A stretch of 64,000 nucleotides of DNA from Gayadomonas joobiniege G7 (GTDB taxonomy: Bacteria; Pseudomonadota; Gammaproteobacteria; Enterobacterales; Alteromonadaceae): NCBI RefSeq assembly GCF_000300815.1, contig NZ_AMRX01000006.1, positions 310,001 through 374,000 of the forward strand. The letters are read 5' to 3'. This document shows, one piece after another, positions 20,214 through 29,842 of this stretch (positions are counted from its first letter, which is position 1; each line of letters begins with the position of its first letter). The notes below the pieces were generated by a model. It ran no database searches. It saw only the letters and a program-made list of their open reading frames with translations, and had not been told where the DNA came from. The translations under genes and the position numbers were made by a program.

Positions 20214-20381
20214 TTAAAGTAAACAAAGTGCTTGTTCGATCAAACACTCATCCGTTTCTAAATCGTAAGGCATCGCTTTAAGAGTCAGACCGAGTTTAAA
20301 TTCTAAAAGTTGCACAGGGGACTATCCAGTAATAGTGATCACTCGTACCGGTTTTATCGTGAACACTTTCATATCACGCAT
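20214..20381 (-). pseudogene. Degraded ORF with an in-frame stop
   Basis: On the minus strand an ATG-initiated reading of 56 codons (MRDMKVFTIKPVRVITITG, then TAG, then SPVQLLEFKLGLTLKAMPYD and on to a natural TAA) contains a single in-frame stop after residue 19. The protein-like composition on both sides of the stop suggests a nonsense-mutated small gene or the 3' end of a longer one. The family is not recognised. Confidence 0.35.
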
Positions 20382-20418
20382 TGGGCTGAGACAGTTTCAA
20401 CCTAAGTGGTCACCATGG

Positions 20419-20526
20419 TCAATTTTTAGAGCGTATTGCCTTCCTCGATTTTCGCTTTAATTCTATATGATGTGCGTTATGAATACATAGGATGCAAAGT
20501 TTGTTGATCAGATCTTGAGTACTCAT
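20419..20526 (-). other. Short ORF, possible gene fragment
   Basis: A 35-codon minus-strand reading starts MSTQDLINKLCILC and continues HNAHHIELKRKSRKAI before a TGA. It has paired cysteines and histidines suggestive of a truncated protein start. No ribosome binding site is convincing and it could be chance. It is probably part of the same decayed material as the adjacent ORF. Confidence 0.25.
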
Positions 20527-20701
20527 ATTGTTCCTGTTATTTGCTTGCTAATTGAGTTGCTGCTTAGTTTGCAAACAAATTAAATAATTCGGTATCTAGG
20601 TAATAACTATCTTTTTCTAGCTTGTGCCTATTTACCATACCAACATCAACCGCATCGAAATTTTATTTATCAAAAATATCTCAGTGAACTCAGCTTTATT
20701 T

Positions 20702-20712
20702 TGGTCTGACCA
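20702..20712. promoter_or_regulatory. GntR-type palindrome upstream of the alginate lyase
   Basis: TGGTCTGACCA is a perfect 11-bp palindrome around a central T, the core form bound by FadR-subfamily GntR regulators (TGGTNNNACCA). It lies 177 bases before the lyase start in otherwise AT-rich DNA. GntR-type regulators control many polysaccharide-use genes in marine bacteria, so this may be the operator; the regulator is not in the window. Confidence 0.4.
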
Positions 20713-20888
20713 TTTTTCTTTTATTTAAACTAATTATTGAGGTTGGTTTTGTAATTTTGGTAAGTAAATAAATGTTATTTTGTTTTGTTATTTGTTTGAT
20801 CAATTGTTGTTTTGGTGTAACAATTAAGCGGATTTTCAACCTAGCTATGTAAACGAGCACTTAAATTAACAAGAGGGAAGTTTTGTTT

Positions 20889-23600
20889 ATGAAAATGAAA
20901 TCCACTGTGGCTTTGATATTATTAACTGGCACTATCAGTTGTTCAGCCGAAATTGATTTAGACCCAACGCCAACACCAACGCCAACACCAACGCCAACAC
21001 CAACGCCAACGCCAACGCCAACACCAACGCCGACACCAACGCCAACACCAACGCCAACGCCAACACCAACACCAACTCCAACGCCGACACCAACACCAAC
21101 GCCGACACCAACACCAACGCCGACACCAACGCCAACACCAACGCCAACGCCGCAACCTGGGCTGGTTAAAGGTCAAATTGGGCCAAATGATTCGGTGCCC
21201 GAGATAAATTGTACTCAAACTTTTGACTCGGCCAGCGCGCTAGAAGAGGCGGTTAATTACCAAATGACACCAGGCGCTACATTTTGTTTGGCGGCAGGAA
21301 CCTATAGCGGGTTAGAGCTCGGGTTTGGTGGAACTGGTACGTCAGATAAACCCATTACGGTAGCGGCTGAATCACCGGGAGACGTCGTAGTTTCTGGCGA
21401 AGTCAGTATTAATATGAGTGGCGAATATGTTGTTTTACAAGGCTTCATTTTTAAAGATGGCACTATGGATAATACCATTATTCAAACGCGTGGAAATAGC
21501 TCAGTACCTTGTAATTACTGCCGTATTACCGAAAACTCAGTGATCAATATGGATCAAGGTATTGATGATTCAACTAAGTGGATATATATCTATGGTGCTA
21601 ACAATCGGATTGACCACAATTGGTTTTCTGGTAAAACAACAAAAGGTGCATTATTAGCGATAGATCGTTATGTCGCCGACGGCGTGACCGTGGATGATAC
21701 CTTTGAAGTGGATAGGGCAGTCATTGATCATAACTATTTTGGTGATCGGCCACCGGCAGATGGAAAAGCGTATCCTGATAGCAGTGACAACGAATACGAA
21801 GCAATCCGCATAGGCACCAGTGATTCGCACACCGGTGATTCTTATACTCGAGTAGAATATAACTATTTTACTCGGATACAAGGTGAAGCCGAGGTTATCT
21901 CAAACAAATCTGGCCACAATACCATTGCTTATAATACCATTCGTGATAGTGCGGGTTCGATCGTGACACGCCATGGGGAGTTCGCAACTATTCATAATAA
22001 TTTTATTCTGTCTGATGATTACCCGTTTTCTGGTGGTATTCGTGTGGTCGACGCAAATCATACTATTACAAACAACTATGTTGCCGGTGCTCGCTATGCC
22101 AATTCAAACTGGAATGGCGGTATTGTAATTACGTCGTCAAATGGCTCAACCAGCAATGGGTATCAAGATGTTGAAAATATTTTAATCGCGCACAATACCA
22201 TTGTAGACAGTGTGAATAGCATTAATTTTTTTGGCGGTCGCGAGAGCAAGATCGCTGACAGCGTCTATATGGTGAATAACCTAGTGGCGAATGCAATTGG
22301 TCCAGTGATACAAAATATTGACAAAAAGCCAACCAATAGCCTATTTGCAGGTAATTATGTATATGGTTCGGCATTGACCGACGATAGCAGTGTGACCAGT
22401 GTAGAAGGCTTTTTTTACCAACCTTTAAATCTATCACCGGATCAACAGGGCCTCTATCGTGCGAGTCAATCGTCACCTGATTTAACCGCGGCAAGCAATT
22501 TTGATCTCAATGGTTTTGTTTTGCCATCAACAGATATGGATGGTCAAGCTTATCCGAGCAATCCTATTTCGGGAGCCGATCAAAGTGCAAGCGAGACGGT
22601 GAACATAGGTATTTTATCGGCTGATTTGGTAGGCCCATTAAGTTATACGCCTCCCGATACGCAACCTTTTGTTTCCAAGGTAACTATCAATAATCATGAT
22701 TTTGATAGTGGCGATTTTACTGGTTGGCAAAATAACGGAGCTTTAATCACAACAGCGCCAAATGAAGTTTTTTCACGGGGTATCAGTGCAAAGCTTGATA
22801 ATGTAAATGCGCAGCTTAAACAAACGGTAAATATTGAGACAAATACTCAGTATACGTTGTCGGCTTTTGTAAAAGGTTATGGCAAGCTTAGTGTCGAGGT
22901 TGGGGGACAAGTCTATTCAACCGATACCAGTCGTTCCACTTATGGTTTTGAATCTGTCACTTTTAACTCGCAAGCACAGACAAGCGCAACCATTATTTTA
23001 AGTTTAGACGATCAAGTTTTAAATCAGGCATCGATTAAAAATGCTAACTTTGATGATGCGCAGCTAGATTGGGTTGTTGTTGAAGGCTCAGGGATAGGTC
23101 AGGTCCAGGATTCATCTAACTCATCGAGTTCAACCGATGGTTCAATTAAGTTTAAATATAATGATTCTGATACTGGCGTTCCTTATGATCCTTATATAGC
23201 ACAAACCGTCACAGTTGAAAAAAACACCGACTACACCTTATCTATGTACAACCTGTTAAAAAGTTCTCATTCGGGATCTGATGTACGTTTTGGTATTTTT
23301 AGCGAAGCAGTCGATGGCAGTGATACGGATGTATTATTAAAAGACGCAAACGTACTGGCCGAAAAAGTCTCTCAGTACGCTAATTTATCAGATGCACCAG
23401 AAGGGGAAGATAGCTTTCGTCAAGATAGTTTAAGTTTTAACTCGGGCGATCATGAGCAAGTGACTATTTTTGCCGAATATCAGAGCACAACTGGGGATGA
23501 AATAAGAATTGATGAGTTTTCATTGAGCTATCAGGGTACTCCAGCGGCCGGCAGTACGGCGTTTTTTGATAGTATTCGTTTGGTTGCTAGTGAAAAATAA
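20889..23600 (+). CDS. Polysaccharide lyase family 6 lipoprotein (alginate lyase-like)
   Basis: Secreted 903-residue protein that should cleave alginate (or, less likely, dermatan/chondroitin) by beta-elimination. An N-terminal signal ends at Cys18 (TISC, a weak lipobox). A Pro-Thr linker occupies residues 26-88. A right-handed beta-helix (about 98-520) follows with the PL6 active site GEAEVISNKS. There Glu333 and Glu335 are calcium ligands and Lys340 is the base; Arg361 in TRHG lies 21 residues later. That is the Lys250/Arg271 spacing of chondroitinase B. Asn301 is the likely third ligand. Two C-terminal jelly-roll segments (about 590-700 and 705-900) look like CBM4/16-type binding modules. 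Start: ATG with GAGGGAAG 8 bases upstream rather than the TTG six bases earlier. Confidence 0.88.
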   Translation: MKMKSTVALILLTGTISCSAEIDLDPTPTPTPTPTPTPTPTPTPTPTPTPTPTPTPTPTPTPTPTPTPTPTPTPTPTPTPTPTPTPTPQPGLVKGQIGPNDSVPEINCTQTFDSASALEEAVNYQMTPGATFCLAAGTYSGLELGFGGTGTSDKPITVAAESPGDVVVSGEVSINMSGEYVVLQGFIFKDGTMDNTIIQTRGNSSVPCNYCRITENSVINMDQGIDDSTKWIYIYGANNRIDHNWFSGKTTKGALLAIDRYVADGVTVDDTFEVDRAVIDHNYFGDRPPADGKAYPDSSDNEYEAIRIGTSDSHTGDSYTRVEYNYFTRIQGEAEVISNKSGHNTIAYNTIRDSAGSIVTRHGEFATIHNNFILSDDYPFSGGIRVVDANHTITNNYVAGARYANSNWNGGIVITSSNGSTSNGYQDVENILIAHNTIVDSVNSINFFGGRESKIADSVYMVNNLVANAIGPVIQNIDKKPTNSLFAGNYVYGSALTDDSSVTSVEGFFYQPLNLSPDQQGLYRASQSSPDLTAASNFDLNGFVLPSTDMDGQAYPSNPISGADQSASETVNIGILSADLVGPLSYTPPDTQPFVSKVTINNHDFDSGDFTGWQNNGALITTAPNEVFSRGISAKLDNVNAQLKQTVNIETNTQYTLSAFVKGYGKLSVEVGGQVYSTDTSRSTYGFESVTFNSQAQTSATIILSLDDQVLNQASIKNANFDDAQLDWVVVEGSGIGQVQDSSNSSSSTDGSIKFKYNDSDTGVPYDPYIAQTVTVEKNTDYTLSMYNLLKSSHSGSDVRFGIFSEAVDGSDTDVLLKDANVLAEKVSQYANLSDAPEGEDSFRQDSLSFNSGDHEQVTIFAEYQSTTGDEIRIDEFSLSYQGTPAAGSTAFFDSIRLVASEK
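20964..21152 (+). repeat. Hexanucleotide repeat encoding the Pro-Thr linker
   Basis: Thirty-one and a half tandem copies of a 6-base unit CCAACG/CCAACA (with CCGACA and CCAACT variants) encode alternating Pro and Thr, 63 residues. It is in frame and lies between the lipoprotein signal and the lyase domain. Such a tract is prone to copy-number change in steps of two residues, so linker length may vary between strains. Confidence 0.9.
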
Positions 23601-23619
23601 TGGGTATAACGCCTGATAG

Positions 23620-23649
23620 AAAAAAGCGCACAATTTGTGCGCTTTTTTT
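23620..23649. terminator. Bidirectional terminator between PL6 lyase and his operon
   Basis: GCGCAC and GTGCGC arms around a short AT loop are flanked by A-run and T-run (AAAAAAGCGCAC...GTGCGCTTTTTTT). The symmetry allows termination of the lyase on the plus strand and of hisIE on the minus strand. Confidence 0.85.
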
Positions 23650-23679
23650 ATGCATGTGGTTGCTGTGCAGGCCATCACC

Positions 23680-24300
23680 TTATTTTTGATGACGCTGCTT
23701 TAAAATCTGGATCACGTCTTTTAATTCTAGATCCATCGACTGTAATAACACAGTTAAATGATATAAAAGATCGGCCGATTCATTGACTAATTCTTCTTTA
23801 TCGCCTGCTGTAGCGGCCAGCGCGACTTCTACACCTTCCTCACCAACTTTTTGAGAGATGCGTTTTACACCTTTTGCGTACAAACGAGCAGTGTAACTTG
23901 AATCTGCATCTGCACCTTTGCGGCTGGCAATTAAACGTTCAAGATCAGTTAAAAAGCTAATTTCAGGCTGAGCGTCTTTATCCCAGCAAGTTTCTGTGCC
24001 TAAATGGCAGGTAGGGCCTTTAGGATCCGCTAATGCGATTAAGCTGTCTTTATCACAATCGGTCGATAATTCAACAAGCTGTAAATGATTGCCAGACTCT
24101 TCCCCTTTAGTCCACAATCTGTCTTTACTGCGGCTATAAAAAGTGACCAACTGGCTTGCAAAGGTTTTTTCTAATGCGGCTTGGTTTGCATAACCTTGCA
24201 TTAAAATTTTGCCAGACATTGAGTCTTGTACAATAAGCGGTAATAAACCGTCGCCTTTTTCCCACGCCAGTGATTGATAATTTTGTTCAGTAACTAACAA
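23680..24300 (-). CDS. hisI: Bifunctional phosphoribosyl-AMP cyclohydrolase / phosphoribosyl-ATP pyrophosphatase
   Basis: HisI-HisE fusion performing steps 2 and 3 of histidine synthesis. 206 residues. The HisI half shows [13 protein letters not shown], a zinc-binding TDCDKDS and [12 protein letters not shown]. The HisE half shows [20 protein letters not shown] and the helical ESADLLYHL. The start overlaps the end of hisF by 7 bases. It is the last gene of the his operon and is followed by a strong hairpin terminator. Confidence 0.96.
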   Translation of the reverse strand: MLVTEQNYQSLAWEKGDGLLPLIVQDSMSGKILMQGYANQAALEKTFASQLVTFYSRSKDRLWTKGEESGNHLQLVELSTDCDKDSLIALADPKGPTCHLGTETCWDKDAQPEISFLTDLERLIASRKGADADSSYTARLYAKGVKRISQKVGEEGVEVALAATAGDKEELVNESADLLYHLTVLLQSMDLELKDVIQILKQRHQK

Positions 24301-25070
24301 GGTCTGATCTCCACATTTTGGTTAATAAGCGTATTTTTAAGTTCATCCATAGCAATGACAGACTTATGAAATACACTGGCTGCTAACGCTCCGTCAACAT
24401 CGGCTTCTTTAAACACACGGGTAAAGTGTTCAATCTCACCGGCACCACCAGAGGCAATCAGAGGTACTTTACAAACTTGGCGGACTAATTTTAGTTGCTC
24501 TAGATCATAACCTTGACGAACACCATCTTGGTTCATACAGTTTAAAACAATTTCGCCAGCGCCCATTTGTTGGACTTTTTTAACCCATTCAAGCGTGGTC
24601 CATGCCGTTTTTTGCGTGCGTTTTTCATCCCCAGTAAACTGATAAACTTCGTATTGTCCGCTGTCTTTGTTGTAAAATGAGTCAATGCCAACCACGACAC
24701 ATTGCTGCCCAAAGCGGACATTTAGCGCTTTAATTAGCTCTGGATTTGCCAAAGCAGGTGAGTTGATCGAAATTTTGTCGGCACCCATTTCAAGGATCTT
24801 CTGTGCATCTTCTACGGTTTTTATACCGCCTGCAACACAAAATGGAATGTCGATTTTTTCGGCAATTCGGCTAACCCAAGCTTTATCAACCACTCGGCTA
24901 TCGCTCGAAGCCGTGATATCGTAAAATACCAATTCATCGGCACCCATTTGGGCGTATTTTTCAGCGAGTGGAACTATATCCCCAATAATTTCATGGTTAC
25001 GGAATTTAACCCCTTTCACCACCTTACCATCACGAACATCCAAACAAGGAATTATGCGTCTTGCCAACAT
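24294..25070 (-). CDS. hisF: Imidazole glycerol phosphate synthase subunit HisF
   Basis: Cyclase subunit (TIM barrel) that uses ammonia channelled from HisH to make imidazole-glycerol phosphate and AICAR. 258 residues. [20 protein letters not shown] at the start contains catalytic Asp11; the second catalytic Asp is in [14 protein letters not shown]. It overlaps hisA upstream by 19 bases and hisIE downstream by 7, typical of a tightly coupled operon. Confidence 0.97.
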   Translation of the reverse strand: MLARRIIPCLDVRDGKVVKGVKFRNHEIIGDIVPLAEKYAQMGADELVFYDITASSDSRVVDKAWVSRIAEKIDIPFCVAGGIKTVEDAQKILEMGADKISINSPALANPELIKALNVRFGQQCVVVGIDSFYNKDSGQYEVYQFTGDEKRTQKTAWTTLEWVKKVQQMGAGEIVLNCMNQDGVRQGYDLEQLKLVRQVCKVPLIASGGAGEIEHFTRVFKEADVDGALAASVFHKSVIAMDELKNTLINQNVEIRPC

Positions 25071-25789
25071 GCAATCGCCTCCTCAATGGTGAATTTACCT
25101 TCTAATAATGCGCGTCCCAAGATAACACCACTGACTTTGGCAGGTTTTAAATCGCTAATATCAGTTAATTGACCTATGCCACCTGAAGCTTGCCAATGAA
25201 TATTAGGAAAGGCTTTAACTAACTCGCTGTAAAGCTCAACGTTAGAACCTTTTAAGGTACCGTCTTTACTGATGTCTGTACATAATACATGTCGTACACC
25301 CACTTGTGCAAAATCCGCCAATAGGTCTTCTAATTTAACCCCAGAGTCTTCTTGCCAGCCGTGAGTTGCAATCATTTTGTCGCCATTCGCATTAATATTA
25401 ATGTCGAGTGCTAATACAATGGCGTTTGGACCATAGGTATCAATCCAGTTTTTAACTAATTCTGGTTGTTTAACCGCCAACGAGCCAATCACAACCCGTT
25501 CGACACCGGCTTCTAATAACTGTTCAACGTCTTTTTTACGGCGTATACCACCGCCTGCTTGAAAGCGCATTAAGCCGGTATCTACCATGCTTTTTATTAA
25601 TTCTAACTGGCGTTTTTCTACATCTTTTGCACCTGTTAAATCAACAATGTGCAGCCATTTAGCTCCACCGTTAGCGTATTTTTTCACTACGTCGATCGGG
25701 TCGTAGGTGTATTCTGTTTTTTGGGCATAGTCGCCCTGATATAAACGAACAACTTTACCATCAATTAAATCAATAGCTGGAATGATCAT
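25052..25789 (-). CDS. hisA: Phosphoribosylformimino-5-aminoimidazole carboxamide ribotide isomerase
   Basis: TIM-barrel isomerase (ProFAR to PRFAR), step 4 of histidine synthesis. 245 residues. [20 protein letters not shown] contains the catalytic Asp8, and [16 protein letters not shown] has the second catalytic Asp. The gene overlaps hisH by 4 bases and hisF by 19. Confidence 0.97.
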   Translation of the reverse strand: MIIPAIDLIDGKVVRLYQGDYAQKTEYTYDPIDVVKKYANGGAKWLHIVDLTGAKDVEKRQLELIKSMVDTGLMRFQAGGGIRRKKDVEQLLEAGVERVVIGSLAVKQPELVKNWIDTYGPNAIVLALDININANGDKMIATHGWQEDSGVKLEDLLADFAQVGVRHVLCTDISKDGTLKGSNVELYSELVKAFPNIHWQASGGIGQLTDISDLKPAKVSGVILGRALLEGKFTIEEAIACWQDA

Positions 25790-26379
25790 GTCGGCATCTC
25801 CAAGAAATTTTTAATTATTTTGGCTCCGGATACACCAGAGCGCTCGGGGTGAAATTGTACCCCAAAGAAGTTTTTGTGCTGAATGCTTGCCGAAAATAAC
25901 TGACCGTATTCACAACCGGCTAGAGTATGAGCTGAAGGGGCAACACAATAGCTATGTACAAAATAAAAATAATCTTTTTCAGTAATGCCGGCAAAAAGCG
26001 GGCTATCTGAAATTTTGCTTAGGGTATTCCAACCCATATGAGGTACACGAAGACCTTCCGCTAACAGAGGCTCAACTTTGCCAGGGATTAAATTTAAACA
26101 TTCAACATCACCTTCTTGCGAATGGCTAGTCATTAGTTGCATGCCTAAACAAATGCCAAGTACTGGCTGAGTGAGTGTTTCAACTAACTCTGGGATGCCT
26201 TTTTTTCGAATAATTTGCATGGCTGCACCAGCGGCGCCAACACCCGGTAAAAAGACTTTATCCGCGGCTTTGATAACCGTAGGGTCGTCAGTGACTGTCA
26301 CTTGGTAGCCTAATCGTTCAATACCAAATTTAAGCGAAGCCATATTGGCACATTCAGTGTTTATAATGACAATCTTCAT
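25786..26379 (-). CDS. hisH: Imidazole glycerol phosphate synthase subunit HisH
   Basis: Class I glutamine amidotransferase that feeds ammonia to HisF. 197 residues. The oxyanion segment [12 protein letters not shown], the nucleophile cysteine in [10 protein letters not shown], and the His-Glu pair in [10 protein letters not shown] complete the triad. It shares one base with the end of hisB and overlaps the hisA start by 4 bases. Confidence 0.97.
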   Translation of the reverse strand: MKIVIINTECANMASLKFGIERLGYQVTVTDDPTVIKAADKVFLPGVGAAGAAMQIIRKKGIPELVETLTQPVLGICLGMQLMTSHSQEGDVECLNLIPGKVEPLLAEGLRVPHMGWNTLSKISDSPLFAGITEKDYFYFVHSYCVAPSAHTLAGCEYGQLFSASIQHKNFFGVQFHPERSGVSGAKIIKNFLEMPT

Positions 26380-27449
26380 TATAAAACCCCTTTACTGCTT
26401 GGTAATTCTGAGCCTTCAACTTTAATCGCCTGGCGCAGCGCGCGGCCAAAGACTTTAAATAAACTCTCAACTTTGTGATGATCGTTATCCCCATCTGTTG
26501 AGAGGTGCAGTGTGATACCCATAGCATCTGTTAATGAACGGAAAAAATGAGGTACCATTTCGGTGGCCATTTCACCCACTTTTTCTGTATTAAAATCGGC
26601 TTTTATTTTGCAATAAGGTCGGCCTGAAATATCCATCACACATTGGGCAAGGCATTCATCCATCGGCAGACTAAAGCCAAAGCGTCCAATTCCGCGTTTG
26701 TTGCCAAGTGCCTCTTTTAAAGCCATACCTAGTGCTAATGCGGTATCCTCAACGCTGTGATGATCATCTATATGTAAATCACCATTAACTTTAATGTTCA
26801 TATAAAAGCCACCATGTGTTGAGATTTGATCTAACATATGGTCAAAAAAGCCGATGCCAGTACTGATGTCGGCTTTTTGCTTTTTGTCTAAATTAACTTC
26901 CACAGAAATTTGAGTTTCGCTGGTATCGCGCTGAATGTTCGCTGAGCGAGCCTGCACTGTCAATGCTTCAACAATATGTGCCCAATCGATACCGGGTTGA
27001 CCGTAACGGAAACCTCTAATACCCATATTGGCGGCAAGCTGCATATCGGTTTCGCGGTCACCAATGACATAAGAATGGGCAAAGTCGACTTTACCTTGCT
27101 GCAGGTATTCACTCACCAAACCTAATTTAGGTTTGCGGCAACTGCAGTCATCAGCTGGAAAATGCGGGCAAATTAATACATCGTCAAAAATAACGCCTTG
27201 CGAGTTAAATACTTGCATCATTTTATTGTGTGCTAATTCAAAATCCGCTTGTGGAAAGCTGTCTGTACCTAAGCCGTCCTGGTTAGTGACCATTACAAGT
27301 TTATAACCGTGCTGCTGTAAAGTCAGCAAGGCAGGGACTACGTTTTGTTCAAAAACTAATTTTTCTAACGAGTCAAGTTGATAGTCAACCGGCGGCTCTT
27401 CTACTAAAGTCCCGTCTCGGTCAATAAATAATATTTTTTGTCTGCTCAT
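26379..27449 (-). CDS. hisB: Bifunctional histidinol-phosphatase / imidazoleglycerol-phosphate dehydratase
   Basis: Fusion enzyme of 356 residues. The N-terminal HAD phosphatase has [12 protein letters not shown] and the zinc-binding [15 protein letters not shown] (about 110-124). The C-terminal IGPD part has the metal-binding [14 protein letters not shown] and [12 protein letters not shown] motifs. This fused form is characteristic of enterobacteria and relatives. It sits 6 bases downstream of hisC. Confidence 0.97.
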   Translation of the reverse strand: MSRQKILFIDRDGTLVEEPPVDYQLDSLEKLVFEQNVVPALLTLQQHGYKLVMVTNQDGLGTDSFPQADFELAHNKMMQVFNSQGVIFDDVLICPHFPADDCSCRKPKLGLVSEYLQQGKVDFAHSYVIGDRETDMQLAANMGIRGFRYGQPGIDWAHIVEALTVQARSANIQRDTSETQISVEVNLDKKQKADISTGIGFFDHMLDQISTHGGFYMNIKVNGDLHIDDHHSVEDTALALGMALKEALGNKRGIGRFGFSLPMDECLAQCVMDISGRPYCKIKADFNTEKVGEMATEMVPHFFRSLTDAMGITLHLSTDGDNDHHKVESLFKVFGRALRQAIKVEGSELPSSKGVL

Positions 27450-27455
27450 TTTTGG

Positions 27456-28523
27456 TTAACCTTTAAATGCCTCTAATACGGCAATCACTGCATCGGTGTC
27501 AGCTTGTGAACCGATTGAAATTCGTAAACTATTGTCTAACATAATTTGGCCAGAATAATCGCGGATTAAAATGCCGGCGTCTAAAAAGGCTGCAAACAAT
27601 GCTTTTTTAGCTTGACTACGAAACATAATAAAGTTTGATGCACTGTCAATCTGTTCATAAACATAGTCAGCTTTATCTAATGCAGTCTGAATGCGCTCTT
27701 TTTGCGCCAGCACTATGGCTTTTTGCTCGGCCATTTTGGCTAAACCACTTTCGGTTAATGCCTGGCAAGCGATTTGTGCAACTGGCCAGCTAATTGGGTA
27801 AGGTGGGATCACTTTACTCATGGCTTCGATAATATCGCGATTGGCTAATGTAAAACCACAGCGGATACCCGCTAAACCAAAAGCTTTTGACAGGGTGCGC
27901 ATGACGGCTAAGTTATCGTATTTTGCTATCCAGCTAGCCACTGTTTGCTCACTCGCATATTCAATATAGGCTTCATCCACAGCCACTATCGCAGTGTTTT
28001 TAAAAATCTCTAAAACTTGTTTAATTTGCTCGTGGTTAACTAAGGTACCGGTTGGATTATTTGGCGCACATATAAAAACGACTTTAACCTTATTTTTAGC
28101 GGCTTTTATATTTTCTATATCGAGGCTAAAGTCTGTTTTTAGCGGAACTTTTTTAACCTCAATACCACAGGTTTGAGCACTAATCGCATACATACCATAA
28201 GTTGGCGGGCAGATTAAAACTTGCTCATCGTATTCGCAAAATGTTCTGATTAGCAGTTCAATGGCTTCATCAGCGCCGCGGCTAGCTAATACTTGATCAG
28301 TTTGTACACCAGCATAGTTAGCGTAAGCTTTAATTAACTCAGGTGGTTGGAAATCTGGGTATCGATTTAATACCGAACTGTCCAAATGGTATTCGTTTGC
28401 AAACGGAGATTCGTTGGCATTTAACCAGATATTGCCACCCGACATGCTGCGTCTAGCCGATGCGTAAGGCACTAGGTCACGGATATTATTTTTGGTTAAG
28501 GATTTAGCCAAAGTCGTCATCAT
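27456..28523 (-). CDS. hisC: Histidinol-phosphate aminotransferase
   Basis: PLP-dependent fold type I aminotransferase, 355 residues. NANESPF near residue 34, PNNPTG, DEAYIEY and the PLP-lysine segment [15 protein letters not shown] are all present. The start overlaps the hisD stop by 4 bases (ATGA), which signals translational coupling. Confidence 0.96.
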   Translation of the reverse strand: MMTTLAKSLTKNNIRDLVPYASARRSMSGGNIWLNANESPFANEYHLDSSVLNRYPDFQPPELIKAYANYAGVQTDQVLASRGADEAIELLIRTFCEYDEQVLICPPTYGMYAISAQTCGIEVKKVPLKTDFSLDIENIKAAKNKVKVVFICAPNNPTGTLVNHEQIKQVLEIFKNTAIVAVDEAYIEYASEQTVASWIAKYDNLAVMRTLSKAFGLAGIRCGFTLANRDIIEAMSKVIPPYPISWPVAQIACQALTESGLAKMAEQKAIVLAQKERIQTALDKADYVYEQIDSASNFIMFRSQAKKALFAAFLDAGILIRDYSGQIMLDNSLRISIGSQADTDAVIAVLEAFKG

Positions 28524-29830
28524 TCATTTCCTTGTTTACTTTTTTGCAAACGAACACCGACCGCATTACTATGCGCTTGCAAGCTTTCGGCTTCGGCTAA
28601 CGCCATAATGGCAGGGCCAATTGAATTTAAACCTTCTTCAGTTAACTCTTGAACTGTGTAGCGTTTGCTAAAATCAGCGAGGCTTAAACTGCTATAGGTT
28701 TTAGTGTACCCATACGTGGGTAGCACGTGGTTAGTGCCACTGGCATAATCACCTGCAGATTCGGGTGACCAAGCACCTAAAAAGATAGAGCCGGCATTTT
28801 CCAGTTTTGGTAACAGGGCACGTGCGTTTTCAGTTTGCACAATTAAATGTTCAGGTGCATATAAATTGCTAACAGTTACCGACTCTTCTAGCGACTCTGT
28901 AATAATAACTCGGCTATGAGATAAAGCGCCGCTGGCAATGTCTTTGCGCGGTAATTGCGCTAATTGTTTTTCAACGGCTTGCTGGCAAGCGTTTGCTTGC
29001 GCTTGGCTGTCGGTAACTAAAATCACCTGAGAATCTTTTCCGTGCTCTGCTTGCGACAGTAAATCGGCAGCGACAAAATCTGGATCGGCTTTATCATCAG
29101 CAATCACTAATACTTCTGACGGGCCTGCTGGCATATCAATCGCCGCGCCTGCGTGGTCTTGGCTCACTTGCTGTTTTGCTTCGGTCACAAAGCTATTGCC
29201 GGGACCAAATATTTTGTTCACTTTTTTAATGCTTTCGGTGCCATAAGCGAGCGCAGCAATTGCTTGAGCACCGCCCGACAAATAAATTTCATCAACACCA
29301 CACACCTTAGCAGCATAGCGTATTTCAGCTTTGATCTGGCCTTCTTTGCCTGGCGGTGTCATTAACACTAATCGTTTGCAGCCAGCGATACGTGCTGGTG
29401 TCGCTAACATTAATACGGTAGATGGCAAAGGGGCTGTACCGCCTGGAATATACAAACCAACCGCTTCAATCGGCTGGGTATGTAATTCGCAAACCACACC
29501 TGGGCTGGTTTCAACTGTTAACGTTTGGGTTTTTTGTGCGTCGTGAAATCGTTTGATTTGGCCGTGGGCTAGGTCAATAGCCGATTTTACTTCGGCCGAT
29601 AATTCATCGGCTGCATTATCAATCGCCGCTTGTTCAACTTTTAAGCTAGTTAAGTCAAGGCCATCAAATTTTTGCGCAAGTTCGAACAAAGCGGCGTCGC
29701 CTTGTTCTTTTACTTGTTGGATAATGCCGCTGACTGTATTTTTTAATTGTTGGCTATCGCCAAGGGCAGGGCGTGCTAGCACCGCTTGCTGCTCAGATTG
29801 GCTTAACTGATTCCAAATCAAGGTTTGCAT
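28520..29830 (-). CDS. hisD: Histidinol dehydrogenase
   Basis: Zinc- and NAD-dependent oxidation of histidinol to histidine in two steps. About 436 residues, matching the family. [46 protein letters not shown] and [19 protein letters not shown] are family signatures, with Zn-binding Glu/His residues in [12 protein letters not shown] and the SAGDY region. I prefer the ATG of MQTLIWNQ because GGAG lies six bases before it; starts 3 or 12 bases upstream (ATG, GTG) are possible. Confidence 0.96.
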   Translation of the reverse strand: MQTLIWNQLSQSEQQAVLARPALGDSQQLKNTVSGIIQQVKEQGDAALFELAQKFDGLDLTSLKVEQAAIDNAADELSAEVKSAIDLAHGQIKRFHDAQKTQTLTVETSPGVVCELHTQPIEAVGLYIPGGTAPLPSTVLMLATPARIAGCKRLVLMTPPGKEGQIKAEIRYAAKVCGVDEIYLSGGAQAIAALAYGTESIKKVNKIFGPGNSFVTEAKQQVSQDHAGAAIDMPAGPSEVLVIADDKADPDFVAADLLSQAEHGKDSQVILVTDSQAQANACQQAVEKQLAQLPRKDIASGALSHSRVIITESLEESVTVSNLYAPEHLIVQTENARALLPKLENAGSIFLGAWSPESAGDYASGTNHVLPTYGYTKTYSSLSLADFSKRYTVQELTEEGLNSIGPAIMALAEAESLQAHSNAVGVRLQKSKQGNE

Positions 29831-29842
29831 CATAATCTCCAC

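Larger units (their letters stand above)
20213..20888. other. Long gene-poor stretch between the orphan membrane protein and the PL6 lyase
   Basis: About 675 bases without an intact gene. The first half contains two small degraded minus-strand readings (listed separately). The second half is AT-rich and holds one GntR-type palindrome at 20702-20712 and presumably the lyase promoter, which I could not place with confidence. Base composition is lower in GC than in the flanking core genes. Confidence 0.6.

Noticed and set aside
20964-21152. CRISPR-like tandem repeat
   Set aside because: The unit is six bases with no spacers and is in frame inside a coding sequence.
20935-21218. Antisense frames rich in Ala-Leu-Val or Arg-Trp-Cys over the lyase linker
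   Set aside because: They are the complement of the CCAACN repeat and have no start signals or homology pattern.
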